From SYFT01 sp964471115 (GTDB lineage: Bacteria; Acidobacteriota; Vicinamibacteria; Vicinamibacterales; SCN-69-37), in NCBI GenBank assembly GCA_964471115.1, contig CAYYFE010000004.1, forward strand, positions 1 to 64,000: DNA of 64,000 bases, written 5' to 3'. Of this stretch, positions 43,202 through 52,180 are shown piece by piece; within the stretch, counting starts at the first letter, position 1, and every line of letters begins with the position of its first letter. Below the pieces are notes generated by a model, which had not been told where the DNA came from, did not search any database, and was given only the letters and a program-made list of their open reading frames with translations. The translations under genes were made by a program, and so were the position numbers.

Positions 43202-45757
43202 TCAGTCGGCCTTCAGCACGATCGCCGGGTCGACCCGTGAGGCCCGGCGCGCGGGAATGGCCGCAGCCAGCAGACCGGCCATCAGCATGGCCGCCGCCAC
43301 CAGAGCGTACAGCGGCAGCTCGAGCGGGTCGGTCCGGAACAGGACCGCGGCATACCGGCGTGCCAGGAGGGCCGCGAGCGGCACCCCCAGCGCCGCGCCG
43401 GCGAGAATCGTGCGGCCGGTGGTGTTCAGCACCAGCGATGCAATGCCCGTCGAGGTTGAGCCCAGGGCCATCCGGACGCCGAACTCCCGGGTCCGCTGCG
43501 ACACCTGTGCGGAGACGACCCCGTACACGCCGGCAATTCCGATGATCAACGCGAGCAGGCCGAAGGTGATCATGGTGATGGCGGCAGTCCGCCGGTTCGC
43601 CGTGATCCGTTGGAACGCGTCGCTGAGCACCTCCACCTGACGAATCCGCAGGCTTTCGGGAAAGTCCCGTTCCAGAGACGCCTTGAGTGTTCCCGCCAGC
43701 GCGCGCGGCGACTGGGCCGCGCGGATGACGAGGGTGCCCGTCGCGCTGCCCAGCGGGACGTAGGCCTGAGGTCCGGTGGACTGTTCGGGACCCAGCGCGC
43801 GCACGTTGGCCGCCACACCGATGATCTCGACCGGCGCCTTCGTCCCCGGCATCATGACGCGCTTGCCGATCACGTCAAGGGAGCCGAAGAGCGCCCGGGC
43901 CGCGAGTTCGTCGATGACGATCTGCTGCCCGAACGTCGACGTCGAATCCAGCGCCTGTCCCCGCACCAGTGGAATCTGCAGGGTCGTGAAGTAGCCGGGA
44001 GAGACCCGACGATAGTCCGCCTGGACCGGCGGTGTGTCAGGCGGCGCGCCCTCCGCGACAAGCGCCGTTCCCGCCGAGCCCCAGGACACCAGCGGCGGTG
44101 AGCCCCCGCCCACCAACGCCGCGGCGGCGGCGCCCGGCAGCGCAGCGAAGTGCGCCTCGGCGTCGGTCGCGGTTCCGGGAAAGCCCGCGAGTGGCGCCGT
44201 GACGAGTTGGCTGCGGCCGAAGCCAAGGTCGGCGCGCACCACACGCACGAAGCTGACGGTCACCAGGGCAGCGGAGATCAGCAGTACCATCAGGCAGGCG
44301 ACCTGCGCGGACAAAAACACCGTCTGCCACCGCCGGGGTCCCGGCGCGACGGTCGGCGCGCCTTCCCGCAACAGGCTGTTCAGGTCCAGGCGCCTCGCCT
44401 GCAGGGCCGGGATGAGCGCGAATCCGATGCCCGTCAGCACCGCAGACACCGCCGCGAACAGGAAGATCCGTCCGTCAACCGCGATGCGGCTGGTCAAGGC
44501 CAGATCCGGCGGCAGGGCTCCCCGCACGGCATCAAGCACCAGTCCGCTCAGCAGCAGGGCGGTGGCGGCGGACATGGCGGCCAGCAGGACTCCCTCCGTC
44601 AGCAAGCCGGCCACCAGCGGCCCCCGCCCGGCGCCGAGCGACGCCCGCAGCGCCAGCTCGCGGCGTCGCGCCATCGTGCGTGTGAGCGCGAGATTCGCGA
44701 CGTTGACGCAGGCGATCGCCGTGACGAAGATGACCGCCCACAACGCCAGCAGCATGAGCGGCTGGATCTCGCCGACCATGGCGTCCCGCACCGAGCGCAC
44801 CGCCACCCTGGTGTTGCGGTAGGCGGCGGGCCTCAGGCCGGCCAGCTCCGCGGTGACGGCCTGGACCGCGGCGTCCGCTTCCGCGAGCGGGGTGCCGGGG
44901 ATGAGCCGGGCGATCACGTGATACGCCCGCATCACACCTGGCACGGTCAGGAGGCGTTCGTCCTCCGGGATCGTCAGAGGTCTCCAGATGTCCACCGCGT
45001 CGCCGGCACCGGCTGGGTAGATCACGTCCCGCGGCAGAATCCCCACGATCCGTGGGCCGTTCGGCGCTGCGCCGATCGGCTGGCCCAAGGCGTCCTCGGC
45101 ACCGCCGTACGCGCGCATCCAGAAACCGAAACTAATCACCGCGGCAGGCGCCGCGCCGGGCCGCTCATCGTCGGGCGACAGCAGGCGGCCCCGATGTGGC
45201 CGGACGCCGAGCACGTCAAACACCTCGTGTGTCGCGCTGAGCACGGCGGCCGTGGAGGCGCCGGCGGCGGCGAGCGGCACCCGTCCCGGCCCTCGGGTCA
45301 GCGCCACACGCTGGAACTGCGGCACACGGGCGCGCCAGGCCTCGGCCTCGAATGCGGCCGCGCGAATGCGCTGCGTTGGCGTCCCCGAGAGCAGCTCGAT
45401 CGTGACCAGTTCGTGGTCGCGCTCAAAGGGCAGCGGCCGCAGCACCACGGCGTCCACGACCGAAAACGTCACCGTCGCGGTCGTGATGGCCAACGTCAGG
45501 ATGCCCAGGGTGAATGCGGAGGCCCGCGGAGAGGATCGCAACGCCCGCCAACTGTCGCGCAGGACGACGCGACTGGTTGATGCCCCGCGTCCGGCGGCGA
45601 GGAGCGCCAGCCGGCCGATGTACGACCACGCCATCGCCTCCACGCGCCAGCGTGACGCACCGGCAAGGTCGCTCACGTCCGCTTCCATGACACGAGCCGC
45701 CTGTGCCGAGACGAGCCGTCGGAGGCACCAGCGTGCCATCGGGGAAGGCCGCATCAT
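43202..45757 (-). CDS. ADOP-type ABC transporter permease (MacB/FtsX)
   Basis: An 851-residue permease with duplicated FtsX modules and MacB_PCD domains, the 'acidobacterial duplicated orphan permease' class. Signature parts: 'LALRASLGAGRGPLVAGLLT' (first FtsX block), 'GVVSAQVSQRTREFGVRMAL' followed by 'GSTSTGIASLVL' and the closing 'IPARRASRVDPAIVLKAD'. Periplasmic regions are large (about 100-350 and 540-700). No ATPase is nearby, typical of ADOPs. It is translationally coupled (ATGA) to an upstream PadR regulator, the usual pairing, and supports an acidobacterial origin. Confidence 0.9.
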   Translation of the reverse strand: MMRPSPMARWCLRRLVSAQAARVMEADVSDLAGASRWRVEAMAWSYIGRLALLAAGRGASTSRVVLRDSWRALRSSPRASAFTLGILTLAITTATVTFSVVDAVVLRPLPFERDHELVTIELLSGTPTQRIRAAAFEAEAWRARVPQFQRVALTRGPGRVPLAAAGASTAAVLSATHEVFDVLGVRPHRGRLLSPDDERPGAAPAAVISFGFWMRAYGGAEDALGQPIGAAPNGPRIVGILPRDVIYPAGAGDAVDIWRPLTIPEDERLLTVPGVMRAYHVIARLIPGTPLAEADAAVQAVTAELAGLRPAAYRNTRVAVRSVRDAMVGEIQPLMLLALWAVIFVTAIACVNVANLALTRTMARRRELALRASLGAGRGPLVAGLLTEGVLLAAMSAATALLLSGLVLDAVRGALPPDLALTSRIAVDGRIFLFAAVSAVLTGIGFALIPALQARRLDLNSLLREGAPTVAPGPRRWQTVFLSAQVACLMVLLISAALVTVSFVRVVRADLGFGRSQLVTAPLAGFPGTATDAEAHFAALPGAAAAALVGGGSPPLVSWGSAGTALVAEGAPPDTPPVQADYRRVSPGYFTTLQIPLVRGQALDSTSTFGQQIVIDELAARALFGSLDVIGKRVMMPGTKAPVEIIGVAANVRALGPEQSTGPQAYVPLGSATGTLVIRAAQSPRALAGTLKASLERDFPESLRIRQVEVLSDAFQRITANRRTAAITMITFGLLALIIGIAGVYGVVSAQVSQRTREFGVRMALGSTSTGIASLVLNTTGRTILAGAALGVPLAALLARRYAAVLFRTDPLELPLYALVAAAMLMAGLLAAAIPARRASRVDPAIVLKAD

Positions 45758-46101
45758 GACCGTGGCTTCAGTACCGATTCCAGACCTGTCGTCATCGCCT
45801 CGATGCGGTCCAGGGCCTCCCGGGTGGCCGCGATGGCGAGGGGTTTGGGGACGAACAGCCGCCTGGAGCGCCCGCCGCGAACCGGTGTGGGGTCCGAGTA
45901 GTGGGACGTCACCAATCCTTTGTCCTCGAGGCGCTCGAGGGTGACTTGGACGGCCGATCGGGAGGCCTTGCGGCCCGTGCGTTGTTCGATGGCATCGCCG
46001 ACGGCCAGCGCGTACGCCTGGTCGCCAAGTGTCAGCACCGCCAGCAGCACCATGAGCTCGAACTCACGCAGGACGGGGAGGGAAACGCGGGCCGGCGGCA
46101 T
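45754..46101 (-). CDS. PadR-family transcriptional regulator
   Basis: A 115-residue winged-helix repressor: 'LPVLREFELMVLLAVLTLGD' followed by 'QAYALAVGDAIEQRTGRKAS', 'RSAVQVTLERLEDKGLVTSH' and 'PTPVRGGRSRRLFVPKP'. The ATG at 46101 gives the normal PadR start; a longer frame runs through the promoter and is rejected. It controls the coupled ADOP gene and probably itself through a palindrome inside its own promoter. No Shine-Dalgarno is visible. Confidence 0.88.
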   Translation of the reverse strand: MPPARVSLPVLREFELMVLLAVLTLGDQAYALAVGDAIEQRTGRKASRSAVQVTLERLEDKGLVTSHYSDPTPVRGGRSRRLFVPKPLAIAATREALDRIEAMTTGLESVLKPRS

Positions 46102-46111
46102 TTGAGCGACA

Positions 46112-46140
46112 ACATTACTGATATCAGTCCGGGCCGTCAA
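46112..46140 (-). promoter_or_regulatory. padR promoter with operator palindrome between the boxes
   Basis: On the minus strand: TTGACG (46140-46135), 17 nt, TAATGT (46117-46112). The spacer contains most of the 12-bp palindrome ACTGATATCAGT (46117-46128), well placed for repression. The predicted start of transcription is only about four bases before the padR ATG, giving a near-leaderless mRNA. Confidence 0.6.
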
Positions 46141-46165
46141 CCGGGGTACCCTGTGACCACCTCGC

Positions 46166-48253
46166 ATGGTGACGTCATTTCCGGCCGCGCCCGGCGGCGC
46201 CGGCCGTTCCCGCGATCGCCCGATCCCGTCGCTCGAGACGTTGATCGACGGCCAGCGGCAGGTCTTCGAGCGACTTTCGACGGGCGCGCCCCTGCGTGAG
46301 TCGCTGGCCGCGTTGCTGGCCTACATCGAGACGGCCGCCCCGGATGTGATCGGGTCGATCCTGCTGCTGGACGAAGACGGCCTGCATCTGCGGCACGGCG
46401 CCGCGCCGGGACTGCCGGCGGAGTACATGCGCGCCATCGACGGCGCGCCGATCGGCCCGGCCGCCGGCTCCTGCGGCACCGCCGCCTTTCGCCGCAGCGC
46501 CGTGTTCGTCAGTGACATCGACACGGACCCGCTCTGGGCCGACTATCGCCACCTGGCCCGGCCGTACGGCCTGCGCGCCTGCTGGTCGACGCCCATCATC
46601 GACGCCGACGGCCGCGTGCTGGGCACGCTGGCGCTGTATCGCCGGGAGCCCGGCGCCCCGGAGCCCTGGCACGAGCAACTCATCGCCCTGGCGACGCCGA
46701 TGGCCGCCGTGGCGGTGGGCCGCGCGCGCGTCGAGTCGGCGCTGCGCGAGAGTGAGCAACGCTTCCGCGCGTTCATGACGGCGAGTCCGGCGATTGCCTG
46801 GGTCACCGACGCGCAGGGCCGGCACGTGGACGTCAACCCGGCCTGGGAGCGCGAGTTCAACATGTCGCGCGCCGAGGTCCTGGGGCGGACGGCCTTCGAC
46901 CTGGTCTCACCCGAAAAGGCCGCGGCCATCCGCGCCAGCGATGAACAGGTCCTGCGCACGGGCCAGCCGATCGAGATCTTCGCCGACGAGACGGTCGTCG
47001 CCGGCCGCACGGTGTACTGGCATCTGGTGAAGTTTCCGTTCCAGTCACACACCGGCGAGTGGTTCGTCGGCGGCATGGCCATCAACCGCACCCGGCGCCA
47101 CCAGGCGGAACTGGCGCTGAAGGCCAGCGAGGAACGGTATCGCGCCACACTCGACAACACACTCGAGGGGTGCCAGTTGCTGGATTTCCACTGGCGGTAT
47201 CTCTACCTGAACGAGGCGGCCTCGAGACACAACCGGCGTCCCAACAGCGACCTGCTGGGCCGGACGATGATGGAGGCATGGCCGGGGATCGAAGCCTCAC
47301 ACGTCTTCCAGCTGCTCCGGCGGTGCATGACCGAGCGCATCGCGTTGCACGAAGAAACGGAATTCCAGTTCGCCGACGGCACGTCGGCGTGGTTCGACGT
47401 GCGGTGTCAGCCGGTGCCGGAAGGCATCTTCGTGTTGTCGATCGACATCACCGACCGGCATCACGCCGAAGTCGCCCTGCGGGACCTGAACGCGACGCTG
47501 GAACAGAAGGTCGCCGAACGCACGGTTGAACTCGAGCACGCCCGTCAACGCGCCGAATCCGCCGACCGCCTGAAGTCGGCGTTCCTCGCGACGATGTCGC
47601 ACGAGCTGCGAACGCCGCTCAACTCGATCATCGGCTTCACCGGCATCGTCCTGGCGGAGCTGGCCGGGCCGCTCAACGCCGAGCAGTCCAAGCAGCTGGG
47701 TCTGGTCCGGTCCAGCGCGCGGCACCTGCTCGACCTGATCAATGACGTGCTCGACCTGTCGAAGATCGAGGCGGACCAGCTCGTCGTCCAGCAGGAACCC
47801 GTGGATCTGGCCGACGCGATCGTTCGGGTGTCGGCCGGGGCCACGCCGCACGCGGAGGCGAAGGGGCTGGCGCTGCGGACGCAGGTGCCCGATGAGCCGC
47901 TGCGCGTGATCGGCGACCAGCGCCGGATCGATCAGATTCTGATCAACCTCGTGAACAACGCGCTGAAGTTCACCGATCGCGGCGTCGTCGAGGTGGTCGC
48001 GTCCATCCGGCCGACCACGATTCGCGTCGACGTGCGCGACACCGGCATCGGGATCCGGCCGGAAGACCTGACGCAGTTGTTCCAGCCGTTCAGGCAGATC
48101 GACACCGGGCTGGCGCGTCAACACGACGGGACCGGCCTCGGCCTGGCGATCTGCCGCCGGCTGGCGGCCCTGATGGGCGGCACGGTAACGGCCGCCAGCG
48201 AATGGAGCCGCGGCAGTACATTCACGCTGGAGTTGCCGAGGGAGCCGCTGTGA
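46166..48253 (+). CDS. Soluble sensor histidine kinase (GAF-PAS-PAS-HisKA)
   Basis: A 695-residue kinase with no membrane segment. A GAF domain (about 25-190) has 'PAAGSCGTAAFRRSAVFVSD', two PAS domains lie at about 200-320 and 325-430, and a coiled coil links to the kinase core. The H box is 'MSHELRTPLNSIIGFTGIVL', followed by 'INLVNNALKFTDRG', 'RDTGIGIRPEDLTQLFQPFR' and 'GTGLGLAICRRLAALMGG'. It is co-transcribed with two receiver-containing genes (ATGA overlap). No DNA-binding output lies in the cluster. It diverges from padR. Confidence 0.92.
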   Translation: MVTSFPAAPGGAGRSRDRPIPSLETLIDGQRQVFERLSTGAPLRESLAALLAYIETAAPDVIGSILLLDEDGLHLRHGAAPGLPAEYMRAIDGAPIGPAAGSCGTAAFRRSAVFVSDIDTDPLWADYRHLARPYGLRACWSTPIIDADGRVLGTLALYRREPGAPEPWHEQLIALATPMAAVAVGRARVESALRESEQRFRAFMTASPAIAWVTDAQGRHVDVNPAWEREFNMSRAEVLGRTAFDLVSPEKAAAIRASDEQVLRTGQPIEIFADETVVAGRTVYWHLVKFPFQSHTGEWFVGGMAINRTRRHQAELALKASEERYRATLDNTLEGCQLLDFHWRYLYLNEAASRHNRRPNSDLLGRTMMEAWPGIEASHVFQLLRRCMTERIALHEETEFQFADGTSAWFDVRCQPVPEGIFVLSIDITDRHHAEVALRDLNATLEQKVAERTVELEHARQRAESADRLKSAFLATMSHELRTPLNSIIGFTGIVLAELAGPLNAEQSKQLGLVRSSARHLLDLINDVLDLSKIEADQLVVQQEPVDLADAIVRVSAGATPHAEAKGLALRTQVPDEPLRVIGDQRRIDQILINLVNNALKFTDRGVVEVVASIRPTTIRVDVRDTGIGIRPEDLTQLFQPFRQIDTGLARQHDGTGLGLAICRRLAALMGGTVTAASEWSRGSTFTLELPREPL

Positions 48254-48642
48254 TGACGCCCACCGTACTCTTGATCGAGGATCACGAACCCAACCGGTAT
48301 CTCGTCACGTTCCTGCTCGAGAACGCCGGCATGACGGTGATCGCCGCCAGCGACGGCCGCCGCGGGCTGGAGGCGGCGGCCGACTGGACGCCCTCCATCA
48401 TCCTGCTCGACATCCAGCTGCCGACCATGGACGGGTATGCCGTCGCGCGCGGCCTGCGGGCGCTGCCGCACCTGTCCAGCACGCCAATCGTGGCGGTGAC
48501 CTCGTACGCGATGCCCGGCGACCGCGAGAAGGCGCTCGACGCCGGCTGTACCGGGTACATCGAAAAACCCATCAACCCCGATACGTTCGTGTCCGAAGTC
48601 CGCGCGTTCCTGAAAGGCAACGATGCGCATCCTGGTCGTTGA
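48253..48642 (+). CDS. Single-domain response regulator
   Basis: A 129-residue CheY-like receiver: 'TVLLIEDHEPNRYLVTFLLE' (acidic pair), phosphoacceptor Asp in 'IILLDIQLPTMDGYAVARGL', Thr in 'VAVTSYAM' and Lys in 'YIEKPINPDTF'. It has no output domain. It starts inside the stop of the upstream kinase and ends 20 bases inside the next gene, so all three proteins are likely made in fixed ratio and may relay phosphate to each other. Confidence 0.93.
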   Translation: MTPTVLLIEDHEPNRYLVTFLLENAGMTVIAASDGRRGLEAAADWTPSIILLDIQLPTMDGYAVARGLRALPHLSSTPIVAVTSYAMPGDREKALDAGCTGYIEKPINPDTFVSEVRAFLKGNDAHPGR

Positions 48643-50698
48643 CGACAAGGACCCGAACCGGTACTACCTCGAGGCCCTGTTGCGGGGCCATGGCCATGAG
48701 GTCGAGACGGCGGCGCATGGCGCAGAGGCGCTGGCGCGCGCGCGCCAGCGGCCGCCCGACCTGGTGGTCTCGGATCTGCTGATGCCCGTGATGGACGGGT
48801 ACGCGTTGTTGCGGCACTGGAAGGCCGATGCCGCCCTCAGGCGTGCGCCGTTCATCGTGTACACCGCGACGTACACCGAACCGAAGGACGAACAGCTGGC
48901 GATGGACCTCGGCGCCGATGGGTTCATCCTCAAGCCGGCCGAGCCCGAGGATTTCCTGCGGCGCGTGGACGCGGTGATGGCGCGCGTGCCCACCGACGGC
49001 CCGGCCCGGCCGGTTCGGGCCGCCGGCAATGACGACGATCTGATGGAGGCGTACAGCCGCACGCTCATTCGCAAGCTGGAGGAAAAGACCTTCGAGCTCG
49101 ACGCGGCCAATCGCGCCCTCCAGCGCGACATTGAAGATCGGGTGCGCGCGGAGGAGGCCGCGGAAGCGGCCCACGCCGAATTGCGCCGCACGGCGATCGA
49201 GCTGAAATGGCAGGCCGAGCTGCTCGACAAGGCCAAGGACGCGATCCTCGAGCGCGATCTCGATTTGAAGGTCCGCTACTGGAACAAGAGCGCGGAACGG
49301 CTGTACGGATGGACGGCGGACGAAGCCCGCGGCCGCTCCATCGTCGACCTGATCTACGCGGGATCGACGGCGTTTGAGGCGGCCAACGCGGAGGTGATGT
49401 CGAAAGGGGAATGGTCCGGCGAGATCGAGCAGCGGCGCAAGGACGGCCAGGCGGTCATCGTCGAAGGCCACTGGACGTTGGTGCGCGATGCCCAGGGGCA
49501 ACCGCGATCCGTGCTGGCCATCAACACCGACATCACCCGCCGTCGGGCGCTCGAACAGCAGTTCCTCAGGGCGCAGCGGCTCGAGAGCATCGGGACGCTG
49601 GCGGGCGGCATCGCGCACGACCTGAACAACGTGCTGGCGCCGATCATCATGTCCATCGGCCTGCTGAAGCAGACGCTGCAGAAGCCGGAGAATCTGGAGA
49701 TCCTCGATCTCATCGAAGCCAGCGCGACCCGGGGCGCCGACATGGTGGCGCAGGTCCTGTCGTTCGCCCGTGGCGCCGAGAGCCGGCGCATCCCGACGTC
49801 GATGAGCCATGTCGTCCGGGACGTGCTGCGCATCGCCAGCGAGACGTTTCCAAAGAACATCACGCTCGACGCCCACGTCGCCTCGGATCTGCCGGCCCTG
49901 CAGGCCGACCCGACCCAGCTGCACCAGGTGCTGCTCAACCTCTGCGTGAACGCCCGCGACGCGATGCCCAACGGCGGCCGGATCGACATTCTGGCGGCCG
50001 GAGAGACGCTGGATGCCGAGGCGGCCACGCGCGACATCGACGCCAGACCCGGTCCGTACGTGCGCATTCAGGTGCGCGACACCGGGTCGGGCATCCCTCC
50101 GGAAATGCTCGACAAGATCTTTGATCCCTTCTTCACCACCAAGGAGGTGGGGAAGGGGACCGGTCTCGGTCTGTCGACGACGCTGGCCATCGTCAAGAAC
50201 CACGGCGGCTTCATTCAGGTGGAGAGCCAGGCCGGCAAGGGGACGTGTTTCACGCTCTACCTGCCGGCGCAGGGTGTGAACCTTGAAGCGACCGTCCCGG
50301 TGCCGGCGACGCCGCTGCCGCGCGGCCGCGGCGAGACGGTGCTGGTGGTCGACGATGAACTGTCGATCCGGCAGATCGCGCGCCAGACGCTCGAAGCCTT
50401 CGGGTACCGGGTGCTCGTGGCCGCCAATGGATCGGAGGCCGTGTCGGTGTATGCCGAGCGCCAGGACGACATCGGCGTCGTGGTGGTCGACATGATGATG
50501 CCCGTGATGGACGGCCCGGCGATGATTCGCATCCTGCGCCGCATCAATCCGGCCGTGCGGCTCATCGCGGCCAGCGGCCAGAACACGGCCGACTACGTGG
50601 CCAGGGCCACCGGGGAAGGCGTGCGCCGGTTCCTGCCGAAACCGTACAACGCCGAAACCCTGCTCGGCGCCGTCCGCGAGGCACTCGACGCCATCTGA
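48623..50698 (+). CDS. Hybrid histidine kinase with receivers at both ends (REC-PAS-HisKA-REC)
   Basis: A 691-residue protein. REC1 spans residues 1-120 ('MRILVVDDKDPNRYYLEALL', Asp in 'VVSDLLMPVMDGY'), a coiled coil 150-195, PAS 200-310, the HisKA/HATPase core 320-555 and REC2 570-690. The H box is 'GGIAHDLNNVLAPIIMSIGL', followed by 'NLCVNARDAMPNGG', 'DTGSGIPPEMLDKIFDPFF' and 'GTGLGLSTTLAIVKNHGG'. REC2 has its Asp in 'VVVVDMMMPVMDGP' and Lys in 'FLPKPYN'. All phosphotransfer residues are intact. REC1 at the N-terminus suggests activation by the upstream kinase or regulator. Confidence 0.93.
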   Translation: MRILVVDDKDPNRYYLEALLRGHGHEVETAAHGAEALARARQRPPDLVVSDLLMPVMDGYALLRHWKADAALRRAPFIVYTATYTEPKDEQLAMDLGADGFILKPAEPEDFLRRVDAVMARVPTDGPARPVRAAGNDDDLMEAYSRTLIRKLEEKTFELDAANRALQRDIEDRVRAEEAAEAAHAELRRTAIELKWQAELLDKAKDAILERDLDLKVRYWNKSAERLYGWTADEARGRSIVDLIYAGSTAFEAANAEVMSKGEWSGEIEQRRKDGQAVIVEGHWTLVRDAQGQPRSVLAINTDITRRRALEQQFLRAQRLESIGTLAGGIAHDLNNVLAPIIMSIGLLKQTLQKPENLEILDLIEASATRGADMVAQVLSFARGAESRRIPTSMSHVVRDVLRIASETFPKNITLDAHVASDLPALQADPTQLHQVLLNLCVNARDAMPNGGRIDILAAGETLDAEAATRDIDARPGPYVRIQVRDTGSGIPPEMLDKIFDPFFTTKEVGKGTGLGLSTTLAIVKNHGGFIQVESQAGKGTCFTLYLPAQGVNLEATVPVPATPLPRGRGETVLVVDDELSIRQIARQTLEAFGYRVLVAANGSEAVSVYAERQDDIGVVVVDMMMPVMDGPAMIRILRRINPAVRLIAASGQNTADYVARATGEGVRRFLPKPYNAETLLGAVREALDAI

Positions 50699-50710
50699 CC
50701 GCGCCGGTGG

Positions 50711-52180
50711 CTACTGCTTCTTCCAGGTAAACGCGCTCATCATCTGCGGGCCGACGGTGAAGAAGTCGCGCTGCAGTCGGCGGTCGTAATGCAGGCGCGC
50801 GCCGCCGGTGACCGAGACATGCGCGGCGAGCACCGAACCGTAGAAGTGGGCGCCGCCCGCGACGCTGGCCTGGGCGGCCGGCGCGTAGACGATGGCCGAC
50901 GTCGTGGTCCCGCCCGTCAGCTTGAGCGCGCCCGTGCCGGCGTAGTGAATCCTGAAGAGCGACGGGTCGAACGTCTCATTGGCCGTCGCGCCGCCTTCGA
51001 AGTCAATCGGCGTGGCCGCCGACTGGCCGGCGACATTGAGAATGACGGGACCCGAGGCAATCGCCAGCGTCGCGTTGCCGGTGAGCTTGAGACTGTTGAT
51101 GTTGTACGTGCCCGCGTGCAGCGTCAGCGTGGCTCCGCCGGTGACATGGACGTCGCCCATCGACATGGTGGTGCCCTGGGGATCGATCGTCAGGTCGCCG
51201 GCCGTCCCTGAACACGATCCCGAGGTCAGCGCCAGCGCTGGACAGAGACTGCCGGACCCGATGTTGGTGTCGGTCGTGGGCGGCATCGGCGAGGGCGGAT
51301 CCGGCAACTGGTACTGGACCGCCTGCGGCAGCGCCGAGATCCCGTCGGTGACCTGCGCGTTGCCCTGCAGCGTGAGGGCCGTCACGGCGCCGTTGTTGCA
51401 GTTGCCGACGCCCGTGCGCGGGGTCGACAGGGATCCGTTGATGACCGAACCGCCGCCTTCCGTGAGGTTGCCGTTGGTGCCCACATGGCCGGAACTCGGG
51501 TCGGTCAGGGGCACGCCGTTGACCAGCGTCATGTTCGACGAATCGTAGCTGTCGGTCAGGACGCCGCCGGAAAACGCCAGGGCGCCGCAGCCGCTGTTGG
51601 TGGCAAAGGCGGCGTACGTGTGCGCGGCCACGACCTGTCGCTCCAGCGTCGCCGAGACTTCCACCAGCGCGTTGCGGGCACCCGCGATGCGGCCCTGCGC
51701 CGCCAGCTGCCACGTCTGAACGACGGTCGGCGCGTTGGCGCCGTACGGCACGACGCTGCGCATCGACATCAACGTGGCGGTGGCCGTGTAATCGACCGTC
51801 GCCTGGCCCGCGGGCAGGGACCCCTGCACCGCCGCGGCAAACGCCTGCTGGACGGACGCCACGGGATAGTTGCCGGCCACACCCGTCATCGACGACAACA
51901 CCACCGGCTGGCCCAGGTACGTGACCGGGGACACGGTCGTGTCGTAGTTGGCCAGGGGGTCAGAAACCGAGCCGGGCAGGGCGTAAGCGTAGAGCAGGTG
52001 ATGGGCCGCGCGGTGGACGCCCGACTCGGCGCCGTAACGCGCCTGCGACATCATCCGGTAGTTGATGGACGAAAACGTTTCGGTCCGCGCCAGCACCATC
52101 ACGCCGGCGCCGAGCGCCGAAAACGCCAGCATGAAGAGCAACGCCAGCACCAGTGCCACGCCCTCGTCGCGTCGAGTCAT
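50711..52180 (-). CDS. PilX-like minor pilin with long C-terminal domain
   Basis: A 489-residue protein with an N-terminal type IV pilus-assembly helix ('EGVALVLALLFMLAFSALGA' followed by 'GVMVLARTE', PilX_N type). A long Gly/Thr/Ser-rich region is predicted to be a beta-helix: 'SLKLTGNATLAIASGPVILN', 'VHVTGGATLTLHAGTYNINS', 'ASVAGGAHFYGSVLAAHVSV'. The repeat-rich part resembles bactofilin/DUF7305-like surface domains and could sit at the pilus tip. ATG 52180 overlaps the PilW gene by four bases. It is the last gene of the minor-pilin operon. Confidence 0.8.
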   Translation of the reverse strand: MTRRDEGVALVLALLFMLAFSALGAGVMVLARTETFSSINYRMMSQARYGAESGVHRAAHHLLYAYALPGSVSDPLANYDTTVSPVTYLGQPVVLSSMTGVAGNYPVASVQQAFAAAVQGSLPAGQATVDYTATATLMSMRSVVPYGANAPTVVQTWQLAAQGRIAGARNALVEVSATLERQVVAAHTYAAFATNSGCGALAFSGGVLTDSYDSSNMTLVNGVPLTDPSSGHVGTNGNLTEGGGSVINGSLSTPRTGVGNCNNGAVTALTLQGNAQVTDGISALPQAVQYQLPDPPSPMPPTTDTNIGSGSLCPALALTSGSCSGTAGDLTIDPQGTTMSMGDVHVTGGATLTLHAGTYNINSLKLTGNATLAIASGPVILNVAGQSAATPIDFEGGATANETFDPSLFRIHYAGTGALKLTGGTTTSAIVYAPAAQASVAGGAHFYGSVLAAHVSVTGGARLHYDRRLQRDFFTVGPQMMSAFTWKKQ

